This document shows positions 33,731 to 43,438 of a DNA stretch of 64,000 bases, in pieces. The stretch lies in NCBI GenBank assembly GCA_900316585.1, contig ONDM01000002.1:1-64000 (forward strand), in the 5' to 3' direction. The notes under the pieces were generated by a model. The model was not told the origin of the DNA. It saw only the letters and a program-made list of their open reading frames with translations, and did not search any database. The translations under genes were made by a program, and so were the position numbers. The DNA comes from an uncultured Prevotellaceae bacterium (GTDB lineage Bacteria > Bacteroidota > Bacteroidia > Bacteroidales > Bacteroidaceae). The first letter of the stretch is position 1. Each line of letters opens with the position of its first letter.

Positions 33731-36214
33731 TTATGCTTCTGTTTTGGTACGGTGACGACGTTTCTTCTTTTTCTTGGAAGAAGTGAAGAGTTTCTTGTAC
33801 CATGGTTTTTCCTCATCAGCATATCCGTAACCATAACCGTAACCATAGCCATATCCGTAGCCATATCCACCGTATCCGTAGTTGTTAGAGCGGACTATAG
33901 AGCCGTTCAAGATGAGGGACATGTTCTTCAGTTTGCCACTCTGGTAGAGTTTCTCAATCTCTGGCAACATACGGCGGTCTAGCTTACCTACACGAACGAT
34001 GAAGATGGTGAGGTCCGCTACACGGTTGGTAATAGCTGCATCGGCTACGATACCCACAGGGACGTTATCGATGAAGATATAGTCGTATTCCTTGCGCAGT
34101 TCCTCAATCATAGCTTCTAAGCGCTCACTGAGCAACAATTCAGCTGGGTTTGGAGCGATTGGACCGGCAGGAATCAAGTCTACATTCTCATAGACTCCAT
34201 TTTTCTGTAGAATATCTCTCCATTCGCAGTTTCCTGCTAAATAGGTAGTCATACCCGGTTTCCGGCTGGAACCGTGAGAACGATGAGTCAGGGTACCCTT
34301 ACGAATATCGAGGTCGACCATTACCACCTTCTTGTTGGTCTGGCCAAATGAAGCGGCTAGGTTCATGGAAACGTAGGTCTTACCGGCACCCGCACCGAAG
34401 GAACTGAAGGTGATGACTTGCATGTTCTCTGACTTGACCTTCATGAAGCTCATGTTGGTACGAATGATACGGAAGGCTTCGGAGACAATGTCTCGACCAT
34501 CCACAGAAACCACAAATTTCTTTTCCCCATCCACAGTTTCTTCTTTCTTTCGAGTGTCCTTAGGAATCTCGCCCAGGAATGGAACAGAAAGAGCATCTTC
34601 TATGTCCTTGCGGTTCTTAATACGGGTATCGAAGAAGAGGATAGCTAGCAGAACAACTAATGGTAAAGCTGCCCCCTTCATTACACCACTCATAACCATA
34701 TTTTTCCCATTAGGGGAGATTGGCATTTCACTACCACCAGCTGGATCTAAGACGCGCGCGTCGCTACTAGTTGTAGCTTGGCTCAGTGCACTTTCCTCAC
34801 GCTTGTTTAGTAGGTATAGGTAAAGTTCCTCTTTGATGCGTTGCTGGCGCTGGATTTCTAGCATTTCACGCTGCTGAGATGGCATAGCGCTAACACGAGC
34901 AGATGCTTGACCGGCGCGACTCATTGCTGCACTAGTTTGAGTGTTCAGGCTGGTGATGCTGTTGTCCACTGCACGGTTAATGCTGGAGCGCATAGCTTCC
35001 AGACTCTTGTTCAAATCTTGAACTACTGGGTTCTTGTCGGAGCTACCTTCAATGAGTTTGTCGCGTTTCAGTTTGTTAGCATTGTACTGCTGGATCATGC
35101 TCTCGATTTCACCGTTGTTGGTAGTTCCAGAAGGAATTAACTCTGTAGCTTTGCTAGGGTCATTCAGGTAAGTCTTGATACGGCTGGCCAGCTGGGTTTG
35201 CAACTGTAAGTCTTGAGCCGCAGCTGAGTATTGTACCTTATCACTTACGTTACGAGCTGCCTCTGAGTTTATGTCAATAATATTGCGTTGACGCTTGAAT
35301 TCTTCAATCTGTGATTCCACACCACCCAATTCCTTCTCGATGATGATGAGACGGTCATTAATGAACTCAGAGGTGTTAATGGCTGTCTGATTCTTGTCTA
35401 GAATGGTGTTTTCATTATAGATGGTAATCAAGGTGTTCAGCACATCATCAGCCCGAGCTGTATTGTAATCGCTCATGGACATGTAGAGGATGGAAGCATC
35501 GCCTTCAGCCTGTGTAATCGAAAGGTTCCCACGGAGATAGGAAGCCATGTCATCTATAGTTCTTTTCCGGATCATGATTTCCTTGCCATACCACTCATCA
35601 GTGAAGAAGAGGGTTTTGGATAGCTTGACATCACCAACTGGGGTCTTTACTGTCTTGCCAATAGGGGCAGTTAATGACTTGTTGTCTTTGTCAAATCCAT
35701 ACAGCATTACTTTATCCTTACCTGTGACTTGCAACTTGAAATTTGCAGGCTGTTTAGTTTCGTCGTTTTCGAATGTAACTGTTACTGGACCTTGATTATA
35801 GATATCCTTCTCCCGAAGACCATCCATTACCACATAGTTCACGTTGGCGTTCAAGCGTTCCACAGCATCGCGCATGAGTTTGTGACTCTGGAATTGTAAT
35901 ATTTCATTGGACACATTAGTGGTATTATACTGGCTAAGACGGTCCAGGTTAGCACTTCCACGTCCCATTGGGTCCTTTATCATGACCGTCGCGGAACGTG
36001 AGTAAGTGAACGGAATTTTAGCATACTGATAGTATGCCCACCCTCCAAAGATGGCAATAGAAAGGGCGAACCAGTACCAGTTCCGTATGAGGTAGAAAAG
36101 TATATCGAAAGGGTTGATGTTAAACCCACCTGCACTTTTCACATCCTTTCCGGTAAAGTCTCCAGAAAGGTCTGCTTGTTCTGACATTTTTACCATAGAT
36201 TTACTTTCTAGCAA
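33731..36214 (-). CDS. wzc: Wzc-like polysaccharide co-polymerase and tyrosine autokinase
   Basis: 827 residues. N-terminal Wzz domain between two membrane segments (~residues 45-65 and ~515-535), with a coiled-coil periplasmic part. Cytoplasmic kinase: Walker A GAGAGKT (~604-612), Walker A' VVMVDLDIRKG, Walker B YDYIFIDNVP. The C-terminal tail has ten tyrosines in a Gly-Tyr run (~780-805), the autophosphorylation cluster, then a Lys/Arg-rich end. It overlaps the exporter gene by 14 bases; starts at codon 7 or 10 are also possible. Controls chain length and drives export with Wza. Confidence 0.92.
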   Translation of the reverse strand: MLESKSMVKMSEQADLSGDFTGKDVKSAGGFNINPFDILFYLIRNWYWFALSIAIFGGWAYYQYAKIPFTYSRSATVMIKDPMGRGSANLDRLSQYNTTNVSNEILQFQSHKLMRDAVERLNANVNYVVMDGLREKDIYNQGPVTVTFENDETKQPANFKLQVTGKDKVMLYGFDKDNKSLTAPIGKTVKTPVGDVKLSKTLFFTDEWYGKEIMIRKRTIDDMASYLRGNLSITQAEGDASILYMSMSDYNTARADDVLNTLITIYNENTILDKNQTAINTSEFINDRLIIIEKELGGVESQIEEFKRQRNIIDINSEAARNVSDKVQYSAAAQDLQLQTQLASRIKTYLNDPSKATELIPSGTTNNGEIESMIQQYNANKLKRDKLIEGSSDKNPVVQDLNKSLEAMRSSINRAVDNSITSLNTQTSAAMSRAGQASARVSAMPSQQREMLEIQRQQRIKEELYLYLLNKREESALSQATTSSDARVLDPAGGSEMPISPNGKNMVMSGVMKGAALPLVVLLAILFFDTRIKNRKDIEDALSVPFLGEIPKDTRKKEETVDGEKKFVVSVDGRDIVSEAFRIIRTNMSFMKVKSENMQVITFSSFGAGAGKTYVSMNLAASFGQTNKKVVMVDLDIRKGTLTHRSHGSSRKPGMTTYLAGNCEWRDILQKNGVYENVDLIPAGPIAPNPAELLLSERLEAMIEELRKEYDYIFIDNVPVGIVADAAITNRVADLTIFIVRVGKLDRRMLPEIEKLYQSGKLKNMSLILNGSIVRSNNYGYGGYGYGYGYGYGYGYGYADEEKPWYKKLFTSSKKKKKRRHRTKTEA

Positions 36215-37022
36215 ATAGGAAGATTAAAGATAATGTAGTGGTAATAGCAGAGAGTACGGACTGCCAAATGTATGCCTTGCGCTGATCCAGTTCGGATGCT
36301 TTAGCACTGGTAGGCTCTACGTAGATGATATCATTCTGCTGCAAGTAGTAGCATGGAGAGGTGAAGATATCCTTGGAACGAATATCGTGCCAGGTAATAC
36401 GGCGTTTGTTACCGTATTCTCGGATGACACCGATGCGGTCCAATCTTGACTTTGGTGTTAAATCACCAGCCATGGCAATGGCTTCCAGCAAGGTAATGCG
36501 ATCTCCATCCACCTCATAAGTTCCTTTTCCACCAACTTCTCCTAGCACGGTAAATTTGAAGTTCAGGAAATCCACCATGACGATAGGGTCCTTTAGAAGT
36601 TCTTGGGTTTCCAGTTCATTTTTAATCATGTTGGTGAGTTGGCTGCGGGAAAGACCTTCTACATGGAGCTTACCCAATATAGGGAAATCAATGTCTCCGT
36701 TGATGTCCACCAAATAGCCTCTTTTGCTTTTGTCTGTGTTAGAATTTACTGCAGGAGTGGAGTTTATGTTTCCTTGAGCGTCTATACTATATCCACCTGT
36801 TCCTGGCATGTTAAATGGAAGAGCCAGCGCAGGGTCTTTGGCACTGACGATAATGCTTAATCGGTCATCACGGTGAATGATGGCCTCGTACTTTTGTACT
36901 ACTGGGTATTCGGTCAATTCCTCCATATCTTTTAAGTATAAAAGATCCTGTCTGGATGCACAGGAGCTGAAGGCCAGAATGCCCATTACTAGTACAGCAA
37001 TAGCTTTCAATGTTTTTTTCAT
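36201..37022 (-). CDS. wza: Wza-like outer-membrane polysaccharide export lipoprotein
   Basis: 273 residues. Lipoprotein signal (VLVMGILAFSSC, Cys21), then the polysaccharide-export domain (YEAIIHRDDRLSIIVSAKDP) and SLBB regions (FTVLGEVGGKGTYEVDGDRI). A C-terminal hydrophobic segment (VLSAITTTLSLIFLF) would anchor it. It forms the translocon that passes the polymer through the outer membrane. A G/C-rich hairpin lies ~70-105 bases upstream of its start. Confidence 0.9.
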   Translation of the reverse strand: MKKTLKAIAVLVMGILAFSSCASRQDLLYLKDMEELTEYPVVQKYEAIIHRDDRLSIIVSAKDPALALPFNMPGTGGYSIDAQGNINSTPAVNSNTDKSKRGYLVDINGDIDFPILGKLHVEGLSRSQLTNMIKNELETQELLKDPIVMVDFLNFKFTVLGEVGGKGTYEVDGDRITLLEAIAMAGDLTPKSRLDRIGVIREYGNKRRITWHDIRSKDIFTSPCYYLQQNDIIYVEPTSAKASELDQRKAYIWQSVLSAITTTLSLIFLFARK

Positions 37023-37090
37023 AATGATATTCAGTATTTTATATTTTGTTATTTTCCTTAATTCTCTGTGTTATGTATAAAGACATGAAT

Positions 37091-37126
37091 ACCCTGTCTT
37101 TTCTTGATTTCTGGGAAAGGCAGGGT
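37091..37126 (-). terminator. Intra-operon hairpin between aminotransferase and wza
   Basis: ACCCTG-T-CTTT (37091-37101) pairs with AAAG-G-CAGGGT (37116-37126): an 11-bp stem with one G-T pair and a ~14-base loop. No strong U-tract follows on the coding strand, so it may be a processing or attenuation site rather than a full terminator. Confidence 0.35.
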
Positions 37127-37137
37127 GTTCTGTTTCT

Positions 37138-38283
37138 TTATTTTTGGAAGGAGGCTATGGTCTGTATGATATAGTCTACATCTTTATCGGTAACCATAGG
37201 TCCAGATGGGAGGCAAAGTCCCTGTTGGAACAGTTTCTCGGCTGTTCCGTTCACATAGGCAGGTGCGTCTTTATAGACGGGCTGCAAATGCATGGGTTTC
37301 CACAATGGACGGCTCTCTATATCCGCCTGTGCCAGGTGATTCAGGAGGTCCATGTAGGTGTATCCGGTGATTTCCGGATTGATTAAAATGGTATTCAGCC
37401 AATAGTTTGGATTGGCTGGTTTATCAGGCTTAGGGGTGAAGACGGTGATGCCATTTACTTTCAGTTCCTTGACATACCGTTCATGAATGTGCCGGTGATG
37501 AGCAATGTGTTCATCGAGCACATACATTTGTCCCCGGCCTATACCTGCACAGACATTACTTAACCGGTAGTTGTACCCGATTTTTTCATGCTGGTAGTAG
37601 GGGAAAGGTTCCCGGGCTTGTGTGGCGTAGAATTTTACGCGCTTGGCAGCTTCCTCGGTAGGGCAGATGAGGGCACCACCACCGCTGGTGGTGATCATCT
37701 TGTTGCCGTTGAACGACATGACACCATAGGTGCCAAAGGTACCGACGGGCTGTCCATCATATTCAGAACCCAACGCTTCGGCGGCATCTTCCAGAACGGG
37801 AATGTCATAACGGTGAGCAATCTCCATGATTTGGGAGATTTTACCGGGATTACCGTAAAGGTAGACGGTGATGATAGCCTTAGGTTTCCGGCCGGTTTTC
37901 TGTATCCGGTCCTTAATTGCCTGCTCCAGGAGGGCAGGATCCATGTTCCAGGTGTCTGCCTCGCTGTCTACAAAGACGGGGTTGGCACCCAAGTATTTGA
38001 CTGGGTTGGCAGAGGCAGAAAAAGTGAAGCTTTGGCAGATGACCTCATCGCCAGGACCTACGCCCAGCATGACCAGGCCTAGGTGTATGGCAGACGTGCC
38101 AGATGCCAAAGCTACCACGTGGATGGGATGGTCGGCCTTACGGCCGTGCCATCCTTCCAAGTCTTTTTCAAATCCGTCAACATTTGGTCCCAGAGGCACC
38201 ACCCAGTTGGTATCGAAGGCTTGCTGTACAAACTCCTGCTCTTTACCCCCCATGTGGGCCAGGCACAACCAAATCTTGCTCAT
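37138..38283 (-). CDS. DegT/DnrJ/EryC1-family sugar aminotransferase
   Basis: 381 residues, PLP aspartate-aminotransferase fold. VALASGTSAIHLGLVMLGVG binds the cofactor phosphate, VLEDAAEALGSEY contains the ring-stacking Asp, and MSFNGNKMITTSGGG holds the Schiff-base Lys. PglE/WcfR-like enzymes aminate UDP-4-keto-6-deoxy-hexosamines, the products of PglF/CapD-type dehydratases such as the one at 40748-42649. The two together suggest a 4-amino-4,6-dideoxy-N-acetylhexosamine in the polymer. Confidence 0.9.
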   Translation of the reverse strand: MSKIWLCLAHMGGKEQEFVQQAFDTNWVVPLGPNVDGFEKDLEGWHGRKADHPIHVVALASGTSAIHLGLVMLGVGPGDEVICQSFTFSASANPVKYLGANPVFVDSEADTWNMDPALLEQAIKDRIQKTGRKPKAIITVYLYGNPGKISQIMEIAHRYDIPVLEDAAEALGSEYDGQPVGTFGTYGVMSFNGNKMITTSGGGALICPTEEAAKRVKFYATQAREPFPYYQHEKIGYNYRLSNVCAGIGRGQMYVLDEHIAHHRHIHERYVKELKVNGITVFTPKPDKPANPNYWLNTILINPEITGYTYMDLLNHLAQADIESRPLWKPMHLQPVYKDAPAYVNGTAEKLFQQGLCLPSGPMVTDKDVDYIIQTIASFQK

Positions 38284-38292
38284 TGATACGTT

Positions 38293-39513
38293 TTATTTAT
38301 TACGATCCAGTACGAATATTACTACACGGTTCCACTCATTCTTCAGCTCGTATGGCTGGATGGTATCACCCTTGTAGTCGATCTTCAAACGGCTAGGATC
38401 AACTCCGAACTCCTTAACCAAGCAGTTGTATACTGCCTTAGCACGGCGCTCAGACAACTTCAAGTTGTATGCTGGGTAAGCAGTCTTGACATCGGCGAAA
38501 CCGGTTACGGTCAAGTTTACGTCTGGGTTATCCTCCATGTACTTAGCCACAGCAGCAATGTTCTTCTTCTGCAGCTTAGTAATGTTGTACTTATCGATGA
38601 TGAAGTTAACGGTCATGTCAAGCACTTCAATCTTGTTATAAGTTTCCTCAACACGATTTTCAGTTCTTGGACGAGCGTTAGCCAAATCCTGACGTGCAGC
38701 ATTGATCTTATCGTTCAAGCTACCCAGAATGTCAGCATCGTTCAGAGTTCTGTACTTGAAACGACGGTCTCCGAAGTGATCCTTGAAGTGATAGGTCAAA
38801 CCAGCCTGTGCAGTTACAAAACCATCATACAATACATCGTATGAAACGCCATTGTACTTATCGTTGGTAGCAGAGATAGCAGCTTCCAAGTTGAAATCCA
38901 AAGCCTGGCTCAGTTGAATAGCAGTACCCAAACCAATGTGACCAGCTAAGTAGCTTCTAGTTTTGGTGTTGATAGGAAATGCACCGTTAGTCAGTTTACC
39001 CCAAGCTTCTACATGCTTGTCAAACTTAGAGTTACGAGTAAATCCAACACCCATGAATGCATAGACATTGAAACGGGTGCTTTCCTTGTACTGACCCAGA
39101 ATGTTGTTCAGGTTCAGCATCAAGTCACCCATAGCAGTGAACATTCTGAATCTGTACTTACCGTCGTTAGTATAAACACTAGGATATGCAGCTACAGCTT
39201 CCTTGTTAGCACGGCTAGACATAATCATATAGTCAGCCTTTACACGCAAACCGATAGCTGGGTTCAACCACTTACCGATAGCCAATGCATAGTCAGGACC
39301 TACGTTCTTCTTGAAACCCTGGAAACGGCTGTTCTCAGACATAGCGAAATCGCCACCGAAGAATGCGCTGATATACCAGTTGTCTCCAAATTTATAATGT
39401 CTCAGACCTGTTACTGACTGTTCAGTAATAGTAGATGGGTCTACCTCTTCCTGAGCCATAACTGGTGATGCCATCAAAGTGGCCATCATCATTAAAGTAA
39501 ATATCTTTTTCAT
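38293..39513 (-). CDS. OmpA-family outer-membrane protein
   Basis: 406 residues. Signal peptide MKKIFTLMMMATLMASPVMA, a ~230-residue beta-barrel with alternating aromatic strands ending in AGLTYHFKD, a linker helix, then an OmpA-like peptidoglycan-binding domain (VTGFAD, NLKLSERRAKAVYNCLVKEF). The barrel anchors in the outer membrane and the C-terminus binds peptidoglycan. Paralog of 39536-40702, 22 bases apart. Its place in the capsule operon suggests a structural role for the export site. Confidence 0.88.
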   Translation of the reverse strand: MKKIFTLMMMATLMASPVMAQEEVDPSTITEQSVTGLRHYKFGDNWYISAFFGGDFAMSENSRFQGFKKNVGPDYALAIGKWLNPAIGLRVKADYMIMSSRANKEAVAAYPSVYTNDGKYRFRMFTAMGDLMLNLNNILGQYKESTRFNVYAFMGVGFTRNSKFDKHVEAWGKLTNGAFPINTKTRSYLAGHIGLGTAIQLSQALDFNLEAAISATNDKYNGVSYDVLYDGFVTAQAGLTYHFKDHFGDRRFKYRTLNDADILGSLNDKINAARQDLANARPRTENRVEETYNKIEVLDMTVNFIIDKYNITKLQKKNIAAVAKYMEDNPDVNLTVTGFADVKTAYPAYNLKLSERRAKAVYNCLVKEFGVDPSRLKIDYKGDTIQPYELKNEWNRVVIFVLDRNK

Positions 39514-39535
39514 GTTACGTTCTTCGTTTTAGAGG

Positions 39536-40702
39536 TTATTCATTAATAAATACTACCACTGCATTCTGTTCTGTCAGGTTCTTGATGATCTGTGGGTTGC
39601 TCTCAATGTTGATGCGACCTGCAGGTACATTGTACTGGTTCATCAGCTGATCCTTGACGGTGTTAGCGCGCTGTACGAAGAGTTCTACGTTAGCTGGAGT
39701 GTTGTCACCATAAGGCATGATGTAAATGGTAGCATCGTTCAGCTTCTTGTAGTCCTCAGCAGCAGTGTAGACGTTAACCTCCTGCAGCTTGTTGATGTTA
39801 GACTTGCCATCCTCGAATGAGATCAATGTGCGGATTAAGTTACCCTCAACCACCTTCTTCTGTACGTTGATGATAGGAGCACCGTTACGCTTAGCCTCTG
39901 CCTGTGCACGCAGCTTGTTAGCCTGGTCGTTCAGGTAGTCATAGCGTGAAGCGTTGTACATTTCATGGTGGAAGTCATGTGAACCGTCGTGGTTCTTGAA
40001 GCGGTAGGTCAGACCAGCGTAAACGCCGATGTAACCGTCGTACTGACCATCGAACTTCTGGTGGTCGAACTTAGAGGTCAACCAGTTGTTCATCACTTCA
40101 ACATTGAAGTCCCACTTCTCGCTCATGCGGAACTTAGCCATCAAACCCAGCTGTGGTACCAGGAAGGTCTTGTGACCTACGTCGTTCAGACGAGCGTCGT
40201 TAGTGTTGTACTTACCGGTGTCACTCCATCCAATACCTGCCAGTGCAATCAGGTTGAACTTACGGTTCTCCTTGAAGTTGCAGAAGAGGTTGGTGAGGTT
40301 CAACATCATGTCGAAGTTCACGCCGAAGGTTCTGAAGTGGTAAACCACGTCAGGGTTCAGCAACTGACCACGGTTGTGACCATAGAGTACCTGAGCACGC
40401 ATACCCAACCAAGGAGCAAGCCACTTTCCAGCCTGCATGCCATAAGCAAAGTTCAGGTTGCGGAATAAGTTTGCAGCGTCGTAGTTGGTAGTCCAAGACT
40501 TCATACCACCAAACTGGATACCCCAGAACCAGTTATCCTTAAATTTGGTAGTAGCAAGTACTCTACTGTTTTCATCGCTTGCATCTTCCCAGTAAGTGTC
40601 TGGGACTGTAACTGTTGTCACCTTCACCTCAGGAATCTCTTCCTGAGCCATTGCTGGTACGGCAAGGAAAGGCATCATCAGTAAAGCTAAAACTTTTTTC
40701 AT
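39536..40702 (-). CDS. OmpA-like outer-membrane protein with diverged C-terminal domain
   Basis: 388 residues. Signal peptide ending AVPAMA, beta-barrel up to ~residue 245 (YAGLTYRFKNHDG), a linker, and a C-terminal domain related to OmpA but lacking its clear N-x2-L-S-x-R-A motif (ELFVQRANTVKDQLMNQYNV instead). Peptidoglycan binding may therefore be lost or altered. Same gene order and architecture as the following paralog, implying tandem duplication. Confidence 0.85.
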   Translation of the reverse strand: MKKVLALLMMPFLAVPAMAQEEIPEVKVTTVTVPDTYWEDASDENSRVLATTKFKDNWFWGIQFGGMKSWTTNYDAANLFRNLNFAYGMQAGKWLAPWLGMRAQVLYGHNRGQLLNPDVVYHFRTFGVNFDMMLNLTNLFCNFKENRKFNLIALAGIGWSDTGKYNTNDARLNDVGHKTFLVPQLGLMAKFRMSEKWDFNVEVMNNWLTSKFDHQKFDGQYDGYIGVYAGLTYRFKNHDGSHDFHHEMYNASRYDYLNDQANKLRAQAEAKRNGAPIINVQKKVVEGNLIRTLISFEDGKSNINKLQEVNVYTAAEDYKKLNDATIYIMPYGDNTPANVELFVQRANTVKDQLMNQYNVPAGRINIESNPQIIKNLTEQNAVVVFINE

Positions 40703-40747
40703 ACTTCCTTTTTTTTAAGAATGAATATTGATAGATTAACTAATTAA

Positions 40748-42649
40748 TTATTTACTCTCTTTATCTAGTTCCGCGTATTCCGAGTTCTGGCTCTGGAATG
40801 CGGGAGTGATTTCTTTCATTTGGCGCACGGTTTCCAAACTATTACCTGTGGTGGCGGTTTGGATGAGCGTGGTGATTACCTTATTTATATAATTGTAGTC
40901 GCGCTCGATGGTCTGTGACCGGAAAATTTTAGGGTGGGTGGTAGGTATGGAAGCCTCCTTATTATATAGTAACTCCTCATACAGTTTCTCACCCGGGCGC
41001 AGACCGATGTACTTGATTTCTATGTCGGTATTCGGTCTTAAACCGGAAAGCTCTATCATCCTTTTGGCCAAATCTACGATCTTGACCGGTTCTCCCATGT
41101 CGAAGATGAAGATGTCGTTCCCTTCCCCCATGAACGCTGCTTCTAGTACCAAGCGGCAAGCTTCCGGGATGGTCATGAAGTAACGGATAACCTCCGGGTC
41201 GGTAATGGTAATAGGACCGCCAGTCTCAATCTGTCTGCGGAACAGTGGGATAACAGAACCGTTGGACCCTAATACATTTCCGAAACGGGTAGTGACAAAC
41301 TGTGTCTTACCCTGTACCTTTCCTTCCTTGACAGCCTGCCCCAGACTTTGGATGTACATTTCCGCAATGTGCTTGGTAGCACCCATGACGTTGCTAGGTT
41401 TGACCGATTTGTCGGTAGAAATCATGACAAACTTCTGCACGCCATGCTTGACGGCTAAATCTGCCATGTTCTTGGTACCCTGGATGTTAGCCCGCACTGC
41501 CTCGCAAGGATACTGTTCCATGAGCGGTACATGCTTGTAGGCCGCTGCGTGCATGATGATTTCCGGCTGGTACTCTGCTATGAGCTTGTCCATGCGGTCG
41601 TAATCCCTTACATCGGAGATGACTGCGGTAAATGGCTGTTCCGGAAATTTGTTCCTCAGTTCCAGATCAATCTGGTAGGTAGGTGTTTCACCCATATCCA
41701 CCAGGATGAGGTTCCGAGGCTTGAAGTTGCAGATTTGTCGGCAGAGCTCACTACCGATGCTACCTGCAGCGCCCGTGACCATGATGGTACGGCTGGCTAT
41801 CTCGTAGCCGATTTTCTCCAGACTGATTTTGATTTCCTCACGACCCAACAGGTCTTCAATCTGGATGGCACGCATCTGCAGGTTGGCCATGCTGGTAGGA
41901 GAAGCCTCCATGAGTGGTGCGATACGCACGCTAATATTGTTCTGAAGGCAGAGACTTACTAATTCATCATCTTTATGCAAGTCCTGGTTGTTGACGAAGA
42001 GCAGGCAGTTGATTTCATGCTTCTTCGCCTGTAACTCAAAATCCTCGTTGGAGTTATAGTAGAAGGCTTTTAAGCCCTGGATACGCATATTGTTCATTTC
42101 CTTCCTGCGGGTAAAGAAACCTGCAATATGGTAGTCCGTATTCTTATTTACTAAATAGATGGCCAAACTGATGGCCGCCTCACTGGTTCCATAGACCAAG
42201 GCATGAAGGTCGCTCTTGTTGCTGTACCTTAGCAGACGGTGGTAGAGGTTGATGAGGAACACCCGGACCAGCATCATGAGCAAGGCCGTGGAGAACAAGT
42301 CCAATACCGTGATGGTAGCCAGCTGGGCTCCGAAGAAATGGTACTGAGTAAGGTAGGCACCCGGTACCATAACAAGACCCTTAAAAGCCGTGAAGTACAA
42401 GACACGCATGAACTCCTCGCCACCGGCATGACTGATGACTCCCCGGAAGGTGTGGAACAGCCATGTTCCAAAAACTGAAACCACCAGTGAAATTCCCAGC
42501 AACGGGAAGATGAGGTAGGCCTGGATGGTGAGTCGCAGGACTGCGTGTATGACAATGATAGCAAAAGCAGTTGAGACGACCGACAAGAAAACGTCGATAC
42601 ACCACATAATCAGTGGGCTGTACGCGCTCAACTTATGCAACAACTTCAT
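40748..42649 (-). CDS. CapD/PglF-like nucleotide-sugar 4,6-dehydratase (membrane-anchored)
   Basis: 633 residues. Four N-terminal membrane segments, a CoA-binding-like domain, then an extended SDR domain: VTGAAGSIGSELCRQI (NAD site), HAAAYKHVPLMEQYP, and STDKSVKPSNVMGATK (catalytic Ser...Lys with Met/Tyr variation of PglF-type enzymes). It converts UDP-GlcNAc to the 4-keto-6-deoxy intermediate that the aminotransferase at 37138-38283 would use. It overlaps the upxY stop by 4 bases. Confidence 0.9.
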   Translation of the reverse strand: MKLLHKLSAYSPLIMWCIDVFLSVVSTAFAIIVIHAVLRLTIQAYLIFPLLGISLVVSVFGTWLFHTFRGVISHAGGEEFMRVLYFTAFKGLVMVPGAYLTQYHFFGAQLATITVLDLFSTALLMMLVRVFLINLYHRLLRYSNKSDLHALVYGTSEAAISLAIYLVNKNTDYHIAGFFTRRKEMNNMRIQGLKAFYYNSNEDFELQAKKHEINCLLFVNNQDLHKDDELVSLCLQNNISVRIAPLMEASPTSMANLQMRAIQIEDLLGREEIKISLEKIGYEIASRTIMVTGAAGSIGSELCRQICNFKPRNLILVDMGETPTYQIDLELRNKFPEQPFTAVISDVRDYDRMDKLIAEYQPEIIMHAAAYKHVPLMEQYPCEAVRANIQGTKNMADLAVKHGVQKFVMISTDKSVKPSNVMGATKHIAEMYIQSLGQAVKEGKVQGKTQFVTTRFGNVLGSNGSVIPLFRRQIETGGPITITDPEVIRYFMTIPEACRLVLEAAFMGEGNDIFIFDMGEPVKIVDLAKRMIELSGLRPNTDIEIKYIGLRPGEKLYEELLYNKEASIPTTHPKIFRSQTIERDYNYINKVITTLIQTATTGNSLETVRQMKEITPAFQSQNSEYAELDKESK

Positions 42650-43218
42650 ATTTTTTTACTCTCCTTCTCTAGAGGCTCTACCAGGTTAGGACTGACGGTA
42701 GCCAACGCTACTGCTACCACCCCTTGGATGGCGATGACCACCCTGCGATCCCTGGCCCCCTTTATCTTCATAAAAATACCTTCTTGTCCCTTAAACTTTC
42801 CTCCTAAGATACGGACCGGAGTGCCTTTGGACAAATCCAGCTCTTCGGGAGGGAGGTAGAGCAACTGCTCATCCATGCTGCCAGCCACTGCAATGAAGTC
42901 CTTCATCTGCTTCTCAGGGATGATGATTTTCTTATGCGAACGGAAATCCATCATGTACTGGAGGTAGGGTAGACCCTGCTTGAACTCCTGAATACGAGAT
43001 TCCGTAGTGTTGACGAAGAGCAGACCCGAAATGGCGGGTTTATATTCCTTTTTACGCGTTCTTCCGACCACCTTCACGGTGCTGGTCATGGGCAGGAAAT
43101 TCGTAATTCCTGCTAAATCCAGTTGCTTCTTCGCTTCCATTTCCCTACGATAAGTAGCCCGCATGGCAAACCAGTGGGTTTCTTCCAAGGGTAGGTCAGA
43201 AACATCGGGAACCGTCAT
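42646..43218 (-). CDS. UpxY-type NusG-like antiterminator
   Basis: 190 residues. NusG-like N-terminus (THWFAMRATYRREMEAKKQL) and a C-terminal KOW motif (GTPVRILGGKFKGQEGIFMK). UpxY proteins are encoded first in Bacteroides capsule operons and keep RNA polymerase elongating through the long operon by acting in the 5' leader. The ~210-base leader to the promoter at 43439 fits that scheme. No upxZ inhibitor gene follows, so the cross-regulation known from B. fragilis is absent or encoded elsewhere. Confidence 0.9.
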   Translation of the reverse strand: MTVPDVSDLPLEETHWFAMRATYRREMEAKKQLDLAGITNFLPMTSTVKVVGRTRKKEYKPAISGLLFVNTTESRIQEFKQGLPYLQYMMDFRSHKKIIIPEKQMKDFIAVAGSMDEQLLYLPPEELDLSKGTPVRILGGKFKGQEGIFMKIKGARDRRVVIAIQGVVAVALATVSPNLVEPLEKESKKI

Positions 43219-43438
43219 TTCAAGGGTAAAAAAAGGCTTTGTTTTTAGTTCTCTAATCTCGTTAGGGCGTATTCTCTTGGGGCTTTGAAACTCATATATC
43301 TACTTGAATTTCAATGTCTTACAAAAGTACTCCCTTAAAATCTCTTAAAATTGGAACATACCAACTGAAGGCTGGTTATGGGTAGTTTTCAGGTCCCACG
43401 GAAGCAAATGTACAGTTAGTTTTAGTTCAATTTCTTTG

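Noticed and set aside
37588-38396. Long forward frames opposite the aminotransferase gene
   Set aside because: High third-position GC in the real gene opens the antisense frames; no family character.
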